A stretch of 64,000 nucleotides of DNA. Source: Carnegiea gigantea (taxonomy: Eukaryota; Streptophyta; Magnoliopsida; Caryophyllales; Cactaceae). Below, piece after piece: positions 46,649 to 56,090 of this stretch. The translations under genes were made by a program, and so were the position numbers. The stretch spans positions 51,001-115,000 of the forward strand of contig JAKOGI010001966.1 of the NCBI GenBank assembly GCA_029747015.1. Reading direction: 5' to 3'. Numbering within the stretch: position 1 is the first letter of the stretch; each line of letters opens with the position of its first letter. The notes under the pieces are model-generated. The model was given only the letters and a program-made list of their open reading frames with translations, made no database searches and was not told where the DNA came from.

Positions 46649-47981
46649 TGATGTATGTGTGGGTGGTAAGTGATCCAAATCACCAAATCAAACTCAAATT
46701 CAAAAACAAACCAAAGTGAAAAGAGAAATAAAAGATTGATGGAATGGAAGAAGATCTTCAACACACAAAAAAAAGGATAGAACAAGATCTTGCAATTGAA
46801 GATAATCCTTCACGGAGCCACTCAATGGCTTGATCTTGGGCTAATTCTCTTGTCTTAACCGAGGAATCACTCCAATGGAGAAGATAGAGAACCTAGAACA
46901 CCACTTGAATTTGCCACAATTCAAGATATAGAACTAGGAATTTTAGATGCACTTTTGAGAAACACACTCAAAGTACTTGTATTGCTTTTGGAAATTGGAG
47001 TACAAGCTGAATGACAAGCATCACACGCCCCTCCCCTTTTATAAGCTCAGCAAAAGACAACCAAAAGACTCAATAACTCCTAACAATTAAAACTAGCTAA
47101 TGAAAAGTCTAAGTAAAATGAAAAGACTCATCATAAAGGGGGTAGGGGAGGTTACAAGGAACATTCTAGGATTTCTACAGCTGATTATTCCCATCTAGAA
47201 GCATCTAAAACGTGCACAATATCAGCCACACAATCACATGTAACCGAAGACTCTTCATATTCCCAGAATTAATCCTTGCAGCTGCTTCAACTTCAACAGA
47301 GTATATCTTCCAGAATACTCGGCCAAAACACGCGTTCTTGGGCTTGTTAGAAAGCCCTGGAAGTCTATTTTCCAGAATGGGCTCATTTGCTCAATTTGGA
47401 TAAGCGGTTTAAAAGTTATGGCCCAAACAATGCACCTATCTCAGACTGGACTGGATCAGAATAATGTACCTTTGAGTGATATTTTGCCCAATCAAATGAC
47501 GTCCAAATTAAACAAACTTGGGCTTATTTTAAAGCTGAAATCTTAAGCTTCCAAAGCATATGAGCCCTCAAGTTGTGGGTCTACTCGAGCTTGTCCAAAA
47601 GTTGCCACAGACAATTACCTTCCGCAGGGACGAATCGGGCACTAATTCTTCCGGAAGGAATAAAACTTTTCTACAGAGTTTTGCCACATCTTTGACTTCT
47701 TGAAGCTTGATTGGGTCTTTCTTGGGCTGGGCTTGATGGTCTTTGGGCCGTTCATGATGGTCTCCATCATTGAAATGCAAGGTACTCTTGATCCCCATTT
47801 GGAAAACCCGTTTGGAAAAGGCACTTTGACGTTCAAATAGAACTCCATAAAGTGTCTTTTGTCATGAAATTCAAATATTGGAACCAAAGAGGAGCCTTGC
47901 CATGCATGAACTTGTTTAAAACTTACCTCCCTTGAAGTTGAGTTTAAAGAATGAAAATGATCCCCTTGAAAATATACATCA
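46649..47981 (-). repeat. 5' LTR of the TR-GAG element
   Basis: It pairs with 44019-45347. It also contains the 113-codon frame seen at the end of gag (open from 47642 upward). Confidence 0.95.
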
Positions 47982-47986
47982 CCTTT

Positions 47987-49936
47987 CTTTTCCAATCATC
48001 TCCATAACACTTCACAAAGAACTCTATCATGCTTTCTCCAGGTCAATGAACACCATATGAAGATCTGTCTTTCTATCTCTGTACAATCCCATTAGCCTTT
48101 TAAGGAGGTAAATCACCTCTATGGTCAACTTGCCAGGCATAAAATCAAATTAGTTCTCTGATATCAAAATATCCTGCCGAAACCTTCTCTCAATCACACT
48201 CTCCCATAACTTCATAGTATGACTAAACAACTTTATATCCTTATAATTATTGCAATTCTGAACATCATCTTTGTTCTTATACTAAACCTCCATTCTTTGT
48301 GCATCTTAACAGTCTTGAAAATAATATTGAAAAGCTCTGTTAGCAACTTTAATCTCTCTTCACTCAAACACTTCCACACTTCCACTGGTATCTGGTCTAG
48401 TCTCTCTATCTTCCTGTTGGCCATATTTTTTAGGATCTCTTTAATCTCGTCCTTACTGATAGGTTCACATGATCAAGGAACAAGTTGCCTCTCACTATTC
48501 TCTTATTCCCTACTCCGAAAATCTTCTAACACTTCACCATTTAGGAGTTTGGAAAAGTACTTTTGCCACCTCTCCTTGACTTCTACATACTTAAACAGCA
48601 CCTTACCATTATCATCTTTGATGCACCTCACATCACCCAAATCCCTAGCTCCTCTTTTCCTAGCCCTCGCCAGCTTAAAACTTCCTTCTCACCTTTCTAG
48701 ATTATAGTTTTTGACATAACCTACCATAAGTCATACTCTTAGCTACAGTAATAACTTGCTAGGCTACCTTTTTTGCTGCCTTATATCTAACTCTACTAAT
48801 ATCTTTCTCTTGATCCATTCCACTGTTGAAGAAAGTATTTTTTCTGCTTGACTTTCTCCTTTACCTTCTAGTTCCACCACCAGACTCCCTTCATTTACTA
48901 CCACCTCTCGTAGATGTACTTAGTATTTCCTTAGCCAACCTTCGAATATATTATGCTATTGCATCCCACGTTGTATCTGCATCCTCTACTTACCTACAAG
49001 TTTCTTCTGCAGTAATTCTCTTTGATAACTTCATAGCGTTCTCCTTAGCAAGATTCCATCACTTAACTTTAGGGTCCCCAACACTCCTCTTCTTCTACTT
49101 TGAGCATTTAAGCTTTATATCCAACACTAGCGACCTATGCTGAGTTCCTAAATACTCACTTGGCATTGCCTTACAATCTTTACATAGCCCCCTATTATTC
49201 GCCCTAATCAGGAAGTAATCAATTTGATTCTTTATGGAACCACTCTTAAAGGTCAGCAAGTGGTCCTCCTTCTTAAAATAAAAGTTTACCACCAACAATT
49301 CATAAGAAACCGCAAAGTCCAAAATAGAAACTCCTCTATTGTTTATCTTCCCATAACTGAAACCTCCATAAGTCGTATCATATCCGTATGTTTCCACGCC
49401 AATATAGTCATTAAAGTCTCCTCCTATGAAAAGTTTCTCACTCTGAGGTATGTCTTAAATAACCATATCCAAATTCTCCAACCATTACCTCTAAATATCC
49501 GCCGCCAAGCCTATTTGAGGTGCATAAACACTAACCATATTTAGAATTTCTAATCCCTCCACTAACTTGGTAATCATAATTCGATCACTCTTATACCTCA
49601 CTCCAACAACGAAGTCAACCAACGCCTTATCAACTAAAATACCAACTTCATTCCTAGCCATGTTTGACCCTGAATACCACAACTTATACCTATCAACTTC
49701 TCTAACTTTTTTTTTACCAAAAAAAAAAAAACCCCTACCCACTTAACCTCTTGAACACGGGCTATATTAATCTTACATCTATGCAAAGATTTAACTAATT
49801 CTATCGACTTATCAGTAAGTGACCCAATATACCAAGATGCTAGGTATACCTTTCGAAATCTTACTCCACTTCTAACCACAGTTCCCCCTAGAGGACTGGC
49901 TAAAGCTAGTATATCGCTCGCCACTAGCTTAAGCTA
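47987..49936 (-). pseudogene. RTE LINE ORF, endonuclease and N-terminal reverse transcriptase
   Basis: Endonuclease codons start MASDILALASPLGGT at 49924, then YIGSLTDKSIELVKSLHR and VQEVKW (49740-49830), YKLWYSGS and VSVYAPQIG (49500-49690), RGVSILDFAVSYELLVVN with NQIDYFLIR (49190-49340) and a GTQHRSLVLDIK block near 49110-49140 holding the catalytic His. Reverse transcriptase begins with PDQIPVEVWKCLSEE-like codons (48370-48420) and reaches MVFIDLEKA, then a stop, then DRV (about 48015-48070), the first catalytic Asp region, before the TR-GAG border. An A/T-run (49707-49733) and several stops break the frame. The endonuclease is of the AP type that nicks target DNA. Confidence 0.85.
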
Positions 49937-50930
49937 ACAACATTCACCCCCAGCAATGCAATAATAATAGTGATACTACTACTAATGATAAAATATGTTT
50001 GCATTTAAGAGTAATGAGGGAGTAAATGAATAAAATCACACCAAAATAATTCACTAGGTGGGCACAACTAATAGAGAAAGAACAAAATGCTAAAACTAAT
50101 TAGAAAAAAAAAATGCTAACTAGAAAGATCAATAAAATTAGTTAACAAGACTAGAAAACTACTAGCCAGGAATACACAACTAGTCAAAAGAGAAGGAGTA
50201 AGCAAAGAACAATGAGCAAATAACCCTACTTAATAACAATGATAACAAAATAAAGAAAGTAAATAATATACTAAGCAAAAAAACAATACCAGGTTGAACT
50301 AAAATAAATAATGCCAAAAGCAGGCTAAATAAAGTACTTTAAAAGACCCTAGAGCTGACATTGCCTAAAATAGGAAATGTCTGGCAGACCAACTTACTCT
50401 CACACTCACGCAAGGCAGGCGCACCGGGAAGTGCACCCAACGGTCCAATTGGGCTCCGGGTAAAAACTGAGGGGTGTGGGAGGGAGAGGAGGAGGAGGAG
50501 GAGGAGGAGGAGGTGGTGGTGGTAGCTTGTCGGGCAACAGATTCTAGCAATCGTAGGCAGTGGATGGAGCCTAGTCAGGGCAGCCAAAAGTCTGGTGGTT
50601 GCCCCTATCCTGGAAGAACGAAACAGAGAAGGCCAACAGAAGGGGAGAAATTCAGTGACGGTCGCGTGACTGTGGACAGCAAATGAGTCGACAGGATAGC
50701 ACCAAGTTGGGGAAGAAGAAGAGGCATTATTCAACAGTAGCAGAAATCCAATTGTAGAACCCCCCAAAAATGAAAGTGCCAGATGAAATTCACCAAGATC
50801 CTTCTACAGTAATTAAAATTCCACTCTTCGTTCTGGCAGTTTTTGGTTCTTTAGCCGGAAAGCGAAGCCAATGGAAGACAGTCGTGAGTCCCCAGACCAA
50901 ATTAGACCCAAAAATACACAAAAATGGCAT
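49937..50930. other. Upstream flank of the RTE ORF, no recognised gene
   Basis: 49940-50335 is A-rich non-coding. 50340-50930 is G/C-richer with a (GAG)n run at 50485-50525; a long minus-strand open frame here is largely made by that run and has no recognised domain. It may be the RTE 5' leader. Confidence 0.35.
50485..50525. repeat. (GAG)n / (GTG)n microsatellite
   Basis: About eleven GAG units followed by four GTG units. Confidence 0.95.
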
Positions 50931-51792
50931 ATCAAGATGAATATAATTTCTTTATTGATGTTATAAAATTTATTTCATAAATACCAGTGATAGACATAAT
51001 TTACTTTCATGAAGTAATTTTTTTTTTTTCACAATTCATACACGAAAATACTAACAATTATATATACATATCGAAAAATTATACAATACAACTTTTTAAT
51101 AATTCTACAACTACTTACATATATCCTCACAACTTTGAATAATTTCTTACAGCTCCTTACATCTTCATACAACTTCTTACATCTTCTTTATAGTTCTTAC
51201 AGTTCATTACAACTTCTAATAATTTCTTATAGTTCTTTACGTTTTCTTATAGCTTACAGTTACATCTTACGGCAAAAAAGAATAGACCCTAAATGGTCGA
51301 TGCAGCACTGCCCACCCAAAATTGTTTGCAGACAAATGGCAAGTATAACACAACCCAAGTCGCATCTTACAAGTTGCAACCAAAGGATAGAACTTGCTAT
51401 CATTTCAAGCAATTCAGAAAATAAATCCCCTATTCCTGGTTTATTTGTATCATTACTTACTCAAACAACTACAATTCACATATCTCAACAAAATCTACTG
51501 CGTAGAATAGCAATGCTAATATTATTACAAGTAATAAGAACAAACTAAGCCACCTTTTAAAAGCAAATAATTGGGGTCTTTTGAAACAAATTTCAAAAAA
51601 TTTCCCCATAATTTCAATAGACAAGCCCCTAATCTTGCAATAATTCCAAAACCCACTTTGGTGTCTAACATCAACAATCAAAATCAAACCATAGAATGTG
51701 GAAGAAACGAGCAAGACAACCAATTTTCATCAAATTAAGCCTAAACCAAATCACCCCTCAAATCTAAAATTAGTGACGTGGGAAAAACTAAC
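50931..51792. other. Right arm of the inverted-end element and remainder of intron 2
   Basis: 51100-51275 is a run of TTCTTACA, CTCCTTACATCTTC and TTCTTATAG words. After the TAA at 51290-51292 comes ordinary intron DNA up to the exon 2 donor; nothing is recognised in it. Confidence 0.45.
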
Positions 51793-51933
51793 CTCACCAC
51801 CGAGATAGCTGAGATCACCAGATGAAGTGAAAGTGGTATCATGAAAGCAGATCGACCAAGAACCCTAACCATATGAGGCTCCAGTGCTCCACCATGTGCT
51901 TCCCTCCCAAAATCTGCAGTATCGTCGTCTTCC
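51793..51933 (-). pseudogene. ABCI-like relic, exon 2 (second half of Walker A)
   Basis: The acceptor TGTCAG is followed by GGAAGACGACG. Joined to exon 1, the Walker A reads GTNGVGKTT. Then ILQILGGKHMVE, an 8-base insertion that repeats GGAG, PHMVRVLGRSAF, a one-base loss, and DTTFTSSGDLSYLGGE, ending at the donor GTTAGT. The invariant Lys and the next Thr are intact, but the two indels shift the frame. Confidence 0.9.
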
Positions 51934-52022
51934 CTGACACCAGAGAAAAACCCAACAAAATTGAAATCTTTTCATAATTGTTCCAGACGGGTATAGAGAG
52001 AGAGAGAAAGAGAGAAACTAAC

Positions 52023-52184
52023 CAACCCCATTGGTGCCGATGAGGATGCAGCGGTTGTCAGAGTTAAGGGTGAGCGAGAAGTCTTGTATTAGAGGGTGGA
52101 GTCCGGCGGTTGGTGGTCGTTGATACCTGGGTACGTGAATTTGAGGTCGCTGATCTCCACCATGGGTGTCGGGGGGTCTCCCAT
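52023..52184 (-). pseudogene. ABCI-like relic, exon 1 (start codon and first half of Walker A)
   Basis: The ATG at 52184 begins MGDPPTPMVEISDLKFTYPG. A one-base loss near 52105 moves the frame; in the next frame it continues LHPLIQDFSLTLNSDNRC and ILIGTNGVG, ending at the donor GTTAGT. The A-loop aromatic residue (FTYPG) that stacks on ATP's adenine is present. A (GA)n run follows in intron 1 at about 51993-52017. Confidence 0.9.
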
Positions 52185-54830
52185 TTGATGGATAGGTTCA
52201 GATCAAGTGAACCATATCCGCATCCATCACCCCGTTTCATCAACTTCATTCGATCCACTCCTTACCGGTGAAAATCCAATACAATCCAATTTATTCATTC
52301 ACTATTCACAGATGAAAATAGGTGAATTAACTTATAAACCGGTGATAAAAATTTATATGTGATATATTTGCAAATTCATAAAAAAAGATACGCTTTGCCT
52401 TTTGAAATATTTATAAAAGATATATAGGCCCAAAAAACGGATAAATATCGTATTCATCATATTAAATTAACAAAAATTACAAATTTTCAATATAATCATC
52501 AAAAAAGTGGTAAATTGTAAAGGACAAAAATAAAAAAAGTTGAACAAACTACAAATGGGGGATAAACAAGTAGATGATTAAATGGATGATAGATCAAATG
52601 ACAGGTTAGATGGAGCATCACTCATATCCAACTCAATCCATCAAATCATCATCCATTCTCCATTTATTTTGGATTTTTACTCGCTTTTCCGAATTGGATA
52701 GGATAGATATTTATTGACTACGGGTGAAACACTAAATAGGTGTGATGAGAGAGTCAAAAACTGAAAAAAGAAACCCAACAAAGCAAAGAGGAAAAAGATA
52801 GCATGCGAAGTAAACAGTGACACACATGACAAGTAGAGAACCCTTCAAACCAAAATCAGAGGTCCAATTCAAAGCCCAAGTGGGGGAGCTGATATATAGG
52901 TTTTCAAACCCAAGCTAGCATCATGAGTCATGACCATCTCCAATGCTTTAGTACCCCTTTACTAGAGGTATAATTGTCAAATTCATGGGGATGCAATGGT
53001 CAAATTGATACTGTAACAAACTTTTGATCTTATTTAATATTTTTACCCTTATATGCTAATTTGGTAACTCGTACAGTATATGTAAATTGCCCAATAGTAA
53101 TCCTTATTAAATATGGTAGTTCTTATAGTATTGATATATTAGTTGGTAGTGATGCTTATATTACATTTTAAGGTGTTTGTCGTGGAAGTATGCAGAAATA
53201 GAGTCATAGAAGGGGTTTTCCTTTTTCTTTGAAATGCATCTCATATTTGGTGACTATGAAGGATTAAAAACACCTAATATAGTTATCATGACATGTTTAA
53301 AACTTATTGATAACTTTGGATTAAAGCTGACAAATCCTGAAAGCAAGTTTCCAAACCTCTAACATTATATGATTATTCAGACATTTGAAAATTTTGACAC
53401 ATGCATGGTATTCAATAGTCAAAATCTATATATTATCAATTGTTCCAAATATACTAATAAAATGCGTGACGATTCTCTACTAACATGTAGTATTTTCTTT
53501 TATTGGCACATATGAGGCTCAACAACCAATATAGAGGGGATTTGAGCCCGAATTTTTTACAATATTTTCAAAGATTCCACCAACTATCCTAGTTGATACA
53601 AATGCTAATCATATCATATCATATCATCATATATCATATATATAATATAAAACTGAATAGATTAGTGTATAATTGATAAGTGTCGCATCACTATTGACTT
53701 TTTTTCTTAATTTTAATTAGCACATTATTAATTATTAGTTATAAATTAATAATAATAATGTATGCTTTTGCTCAAACAAGTCTTAAACGTAAAAAAAGGC
53801 TTTATAATTAAACTTGATTTGTGAATAGTAATAATTGAAGATTTATATGCTCCATTATTTATGGGGTTTGAGAAGTCAAAAATGACTTTGGCATGTAATA
53901 AAATAAGAATGCAAGTATTAATATTTTACGCAATTATTTTGGTGATTACAAACATTGCATAAGGATAATAATATTCAGAAAATCAGTGTAAATGATTATA
54001 TTTATAACAATGAAAATAATGTAGTTAGGCACACTGAACAGGCAGAAATGCACAACATATTAATAACAACAAAGTAATGCACAATTATTGTATATGCATA
54101 TAAATTCAAACCATATGTGAAAAAAATGTTATAATATTACGATTAGATTACAAATATCCTAAAAAGATGATAACACTACAAAATTTTAACACATGCCCAT
54201 GCAAACCACGTGATGCACACTAGTCTATTTAATATAATTAAATGAAAAGGATCACTATAAAACTAAGTGCATTTTAAGAAAGGAAATTAAAATAACTAAA
54301 CACAATGAATAGTTGTGCTTGTAATGTACATTAGCACAAATACAATTTCTTATAGCCTATAGGCTAGCTAAAGGGCTTGAGCTAACCAATTTCAATTGGG
54401 GTTAAAAGTCATTAGCCTAAATGAGCCAAAGCCATTGCGGTTGGGCAACTCAACTCTCTCCTTGCTCTCGTATGTCACTTCATTTCTATCACATTGTCTC
54501 CATTTTGTTTGCTTTTCAATCTTTGATTTCACATCTTCATTAAAGTTTTTTGTGTTTTAAACATCCAAATCTCGAGACTTTTGATATACAATTTTCTGCC
54601 CATTTCCACAAATTGTCTTTTCATTGTTGTTAATTGACATGCAGAGATTGATTTCCATACCCATTTGCTTTCTTTATAATCTCTCTAAACCCTAGAATTA
54701 TAGTCATCATTACCTGCTTCTGTAATCCACTTAGAATTTGTTCCGATTCAAGCCAAATTCGTCCGAAGTTGGGGGAAGATTAGGGAATTAGGGTTCTTCC
54801 TTTATGGTAGTTGATTAATTGTGCGCATAG
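52185..54830. other. Shared intergenic region between two divergent gene relics
   Basis: This holds what were the promoters of both genes. 52240-52740 contains ATCCAAT / ATTGGAT phrases in both orientations (AATCCAATACAATCCAATTT near 52270 and GAATTGGATAGGATAG near 52690), possibly a small hAT-type insertion. 53610-53650 is an ATCATAT repeat. 54440-54780 is pyrimidine-rich with TAAACCCTAGAA (54685), like a plant 5' leader. No other gene is seen. Confidence 0.5.
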
Positions 54831-54891
54831 ATGGCTGCAATTTACAGCTTGTACATAGTCAACAAATGTGGAGGTCTCATTTTCTACAACA
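54831..54891 (+). pseudogene. TRAPPC4-like: First exon of a TRAPPC4/TRS23-like TRAPP subunit
   Basis: The ATG at 54831 encodes MAAIYSLYIVNKCGGLIFYN, the conserved start of plant TRAPPC4 (TRS23), a longin/SNARE-like core subunit of the TRAPP tethering complex at the Golgi. Homology stops after IFY, where the family has an exon boundary after FYK. Here the bases are AAC ATAAAAC where AAG GTAAAAC would be expected, so the donor GT seems to have become AT. Reading through gives a stop at 54930. The rest of the gene is not seen before 64000; the following DNA is Mutator-like, so later exons, if any, lie beyond the window. The 5' side looks like a normal leader. Confidence 0.75.
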
Positions 54892-55222
54892 TAAAACAAT
54901 TCAGTTCCCTTTCTTTCATCATCTCCCTTTAAATTTTTGTCTATTCCTTTGTAGATTGAAGGGAAATTTACAGGAGGGTCACACATCAACAACCCTCTAA
55001 CTGACCCATTTTTTTTGTAACAAATGGGTGCTGATTTTGGAGGGAAATACAAGTGGGTGAAAAAGCAAAGGAATGCCCATTATCAAAATACCCTTAATGA
55101 AAATATACTTCCTCTCTCTACCTGATGGTGTCACTTTCTCTCTCCACCAAAACCTGGAAGCAACTTCAGCGAGCATCATACGCAAAGCTCAAAATCGAGG
55201 GTTTGTGCAGATTTCATAGATG

Positions 55223-55253
<31 letters not shown>

Positions 55254-56090
55254 CATAGTTGAATCTACTCCTGAATTTTGTGGTGGTGAGCAAGTGTGCT
55301 TCAAAATTAAGGGAAATCTTGCCCCAATTTCTTGAAGAAAGCTTTGTTGTGGGAGCAGAAGGGGGTGTAGCAAGGAAGGTACCTGTAGGTAAGAGAAAGG
55401 GCAGAGGGAGGCTAGACTTGAGCTTGGAGTGTTTGGTGATGGTGGAAACCTGACATTAGAGGTCAGCCGTGAAGTTAGAGGGGGAAGGGTTTGGGCGTCT
55501 CATGTTGGTAGAGTACTACAAGCGGAGTGCTAAACAACACGTATTTGAAATGTTGTTTTAATTTTACGAATATGGTATGTGGAATGACATTTTGGCGAAT
55601 GGTTTAGGTTGTGAGAAGGATAAATGTCTAGGATAATATGTGTACCATGCTATTGGTCACCATTTACCAGGCTGTCATTAATGCAATTGCGTGAAAACAC
55701 CCATTTGTTGCAGTAGCCATGTAGGAGGGTGGGATAGGGTGTTACTCTCTTGCATGGAAGATGATGTTGTTGAAACTGACATTGATTGAGAAAGGCGCAC
55801 TGTTAAACTAGGGGAAATGTGGCGTTCACCATGGTAGACATAGTGTACTAAATAGGTAAACAGAGAGTAGTGGTGTTGTGGACTTTTATTATGTACTTGC
55901 GTGTAGTGGTTGATGCATTATTGGTTACGCTAATCAAAAACTGTTATTATTTGATGTGCAGGGTAATTGGAAATGTAGTCGACCGATAGAGTGGTACAGT
56001 AGTCATTGTTCTGGTGTCTGGTGTAAATGGATGGAGACGGTGCTATTATGGGAAAAGTGATGGTGAGAGATAGATAGTTATTTATGTGTT
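54892..56090 (+). other. Leader/left arm of the Mutator-like region
   Basis: There is no coding homology. AACAAATGGGTG (55021) and CACCCATTTGTT (55698) form an inverted pair. (CT)n lies at 55220-55255. GGTAAAC-type words appear at 55667, 55829 and 55855. The left boundary of the element is not identified. Confidence 0.4.
55220..55255. repeat. (CT)n microsatellite
   Basis: About sixteen CT units with one TTT interruption. Confidence 0.95.

Larger units (their letters stand above)
44014..47986 (-). mobile_element. Non-autonomous LTR element of TR-GAG type, target duplication CCTTT
   Basis: The element is 44019-47981 (3,963 bp) with LTRs of 1,329 and 1,333 bp, a 1.3-kb interior and a single gag ORF. 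CCTTT lies at 44014-44018 and at 47982-47986, an exact 5-bp duplication. The primer site and polypurine tract place the 5' LTR on the right. By eye the LTRs differ at about 33 positions, making it one of the younger insertions here. It has no protease, reverse transcriptase or integrase and would need proteins from an autonomous Ty3 element. It splits the reverse transcriptase of the RTE LINE. Confidence 0.9.
42630..49936 (-). mobile_element. RTE-clade LINE, split by a TR-GAG element
   Basis: The ORF can be followed on the minus strand from its endonuclease (49924) to the C-terminal tail (42990) once 44019-47986 is removed. The 3' end (about 42640-42990) carries the plant RTE-type tail with ACTGGGAGGTGGTGTTG near 42645 and GGTAAGGTTGCCTATATC near 42700 when read on the minus strand. 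The 5' edge beyond 49936 is not certain. Confidence 0.8.
41887..51292. mobile_element. 9.4-kb interval with inverted ends and TAA duplication (PIF/Harbinger-like), in intron 2
   Basis: The left end GGCCCTGTTCTTTTCTG (41890) and the right end, reversed, GGGTCTATTCTTTTTTG (51289) match at 13 of 17 positions. TAA flanks both sides (41887-41889, 51290-51292), as in PIF/Harbinger elements. Both ends contain repeated TTCTTACA / TTACAGTTCCTTACA words, but in the same orientation rather than inverted. No DDE transposase is seen. Most of the length is a later RTE LINE and a TR-GAG element. The two ends could instead belong to different elements. Confidence 0.4.
31882..52184 (-). pseudogene. ABCI20/21-like: Multi-exon relic of an ABCI19/20/21-type soluble ABC ATPase
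   Basis: Seven coding blocks on the minus strand, each bounded by GT-AG borders where they can be checked, spell out a plant ABCI19-21 protein in order: 52184-52023, 51933-51793, 41764-41645, 38117-38095, 36530-36445, 32099-32051, 31959-31882. The Walker A lysine and the Walker B aspartate are preserved. The protein would be a single nucleotide-binding domain without a membrane part; the Arabidopsis members are reported as ER-associated proteins linked to cytokinin response. The copy is dead: one frameshift in exon 1, an 8-base insertion and a frameshift in exon 2, a stop in exon 3, and an LTR, a hAT transposon and a 2-base loss in the Walker B exon. The exon with the ABC signature (SDGQ) was not found. 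Introns are filled with mobile elements. Confidence 0.85.

Noticed and set aside
50339..50767. 142-codon minus-strand open frame with a poly-Leu run
   Set aside because: The Leu run is the (GAG)n microsatellite read on the other strand; no domain is recognisable.
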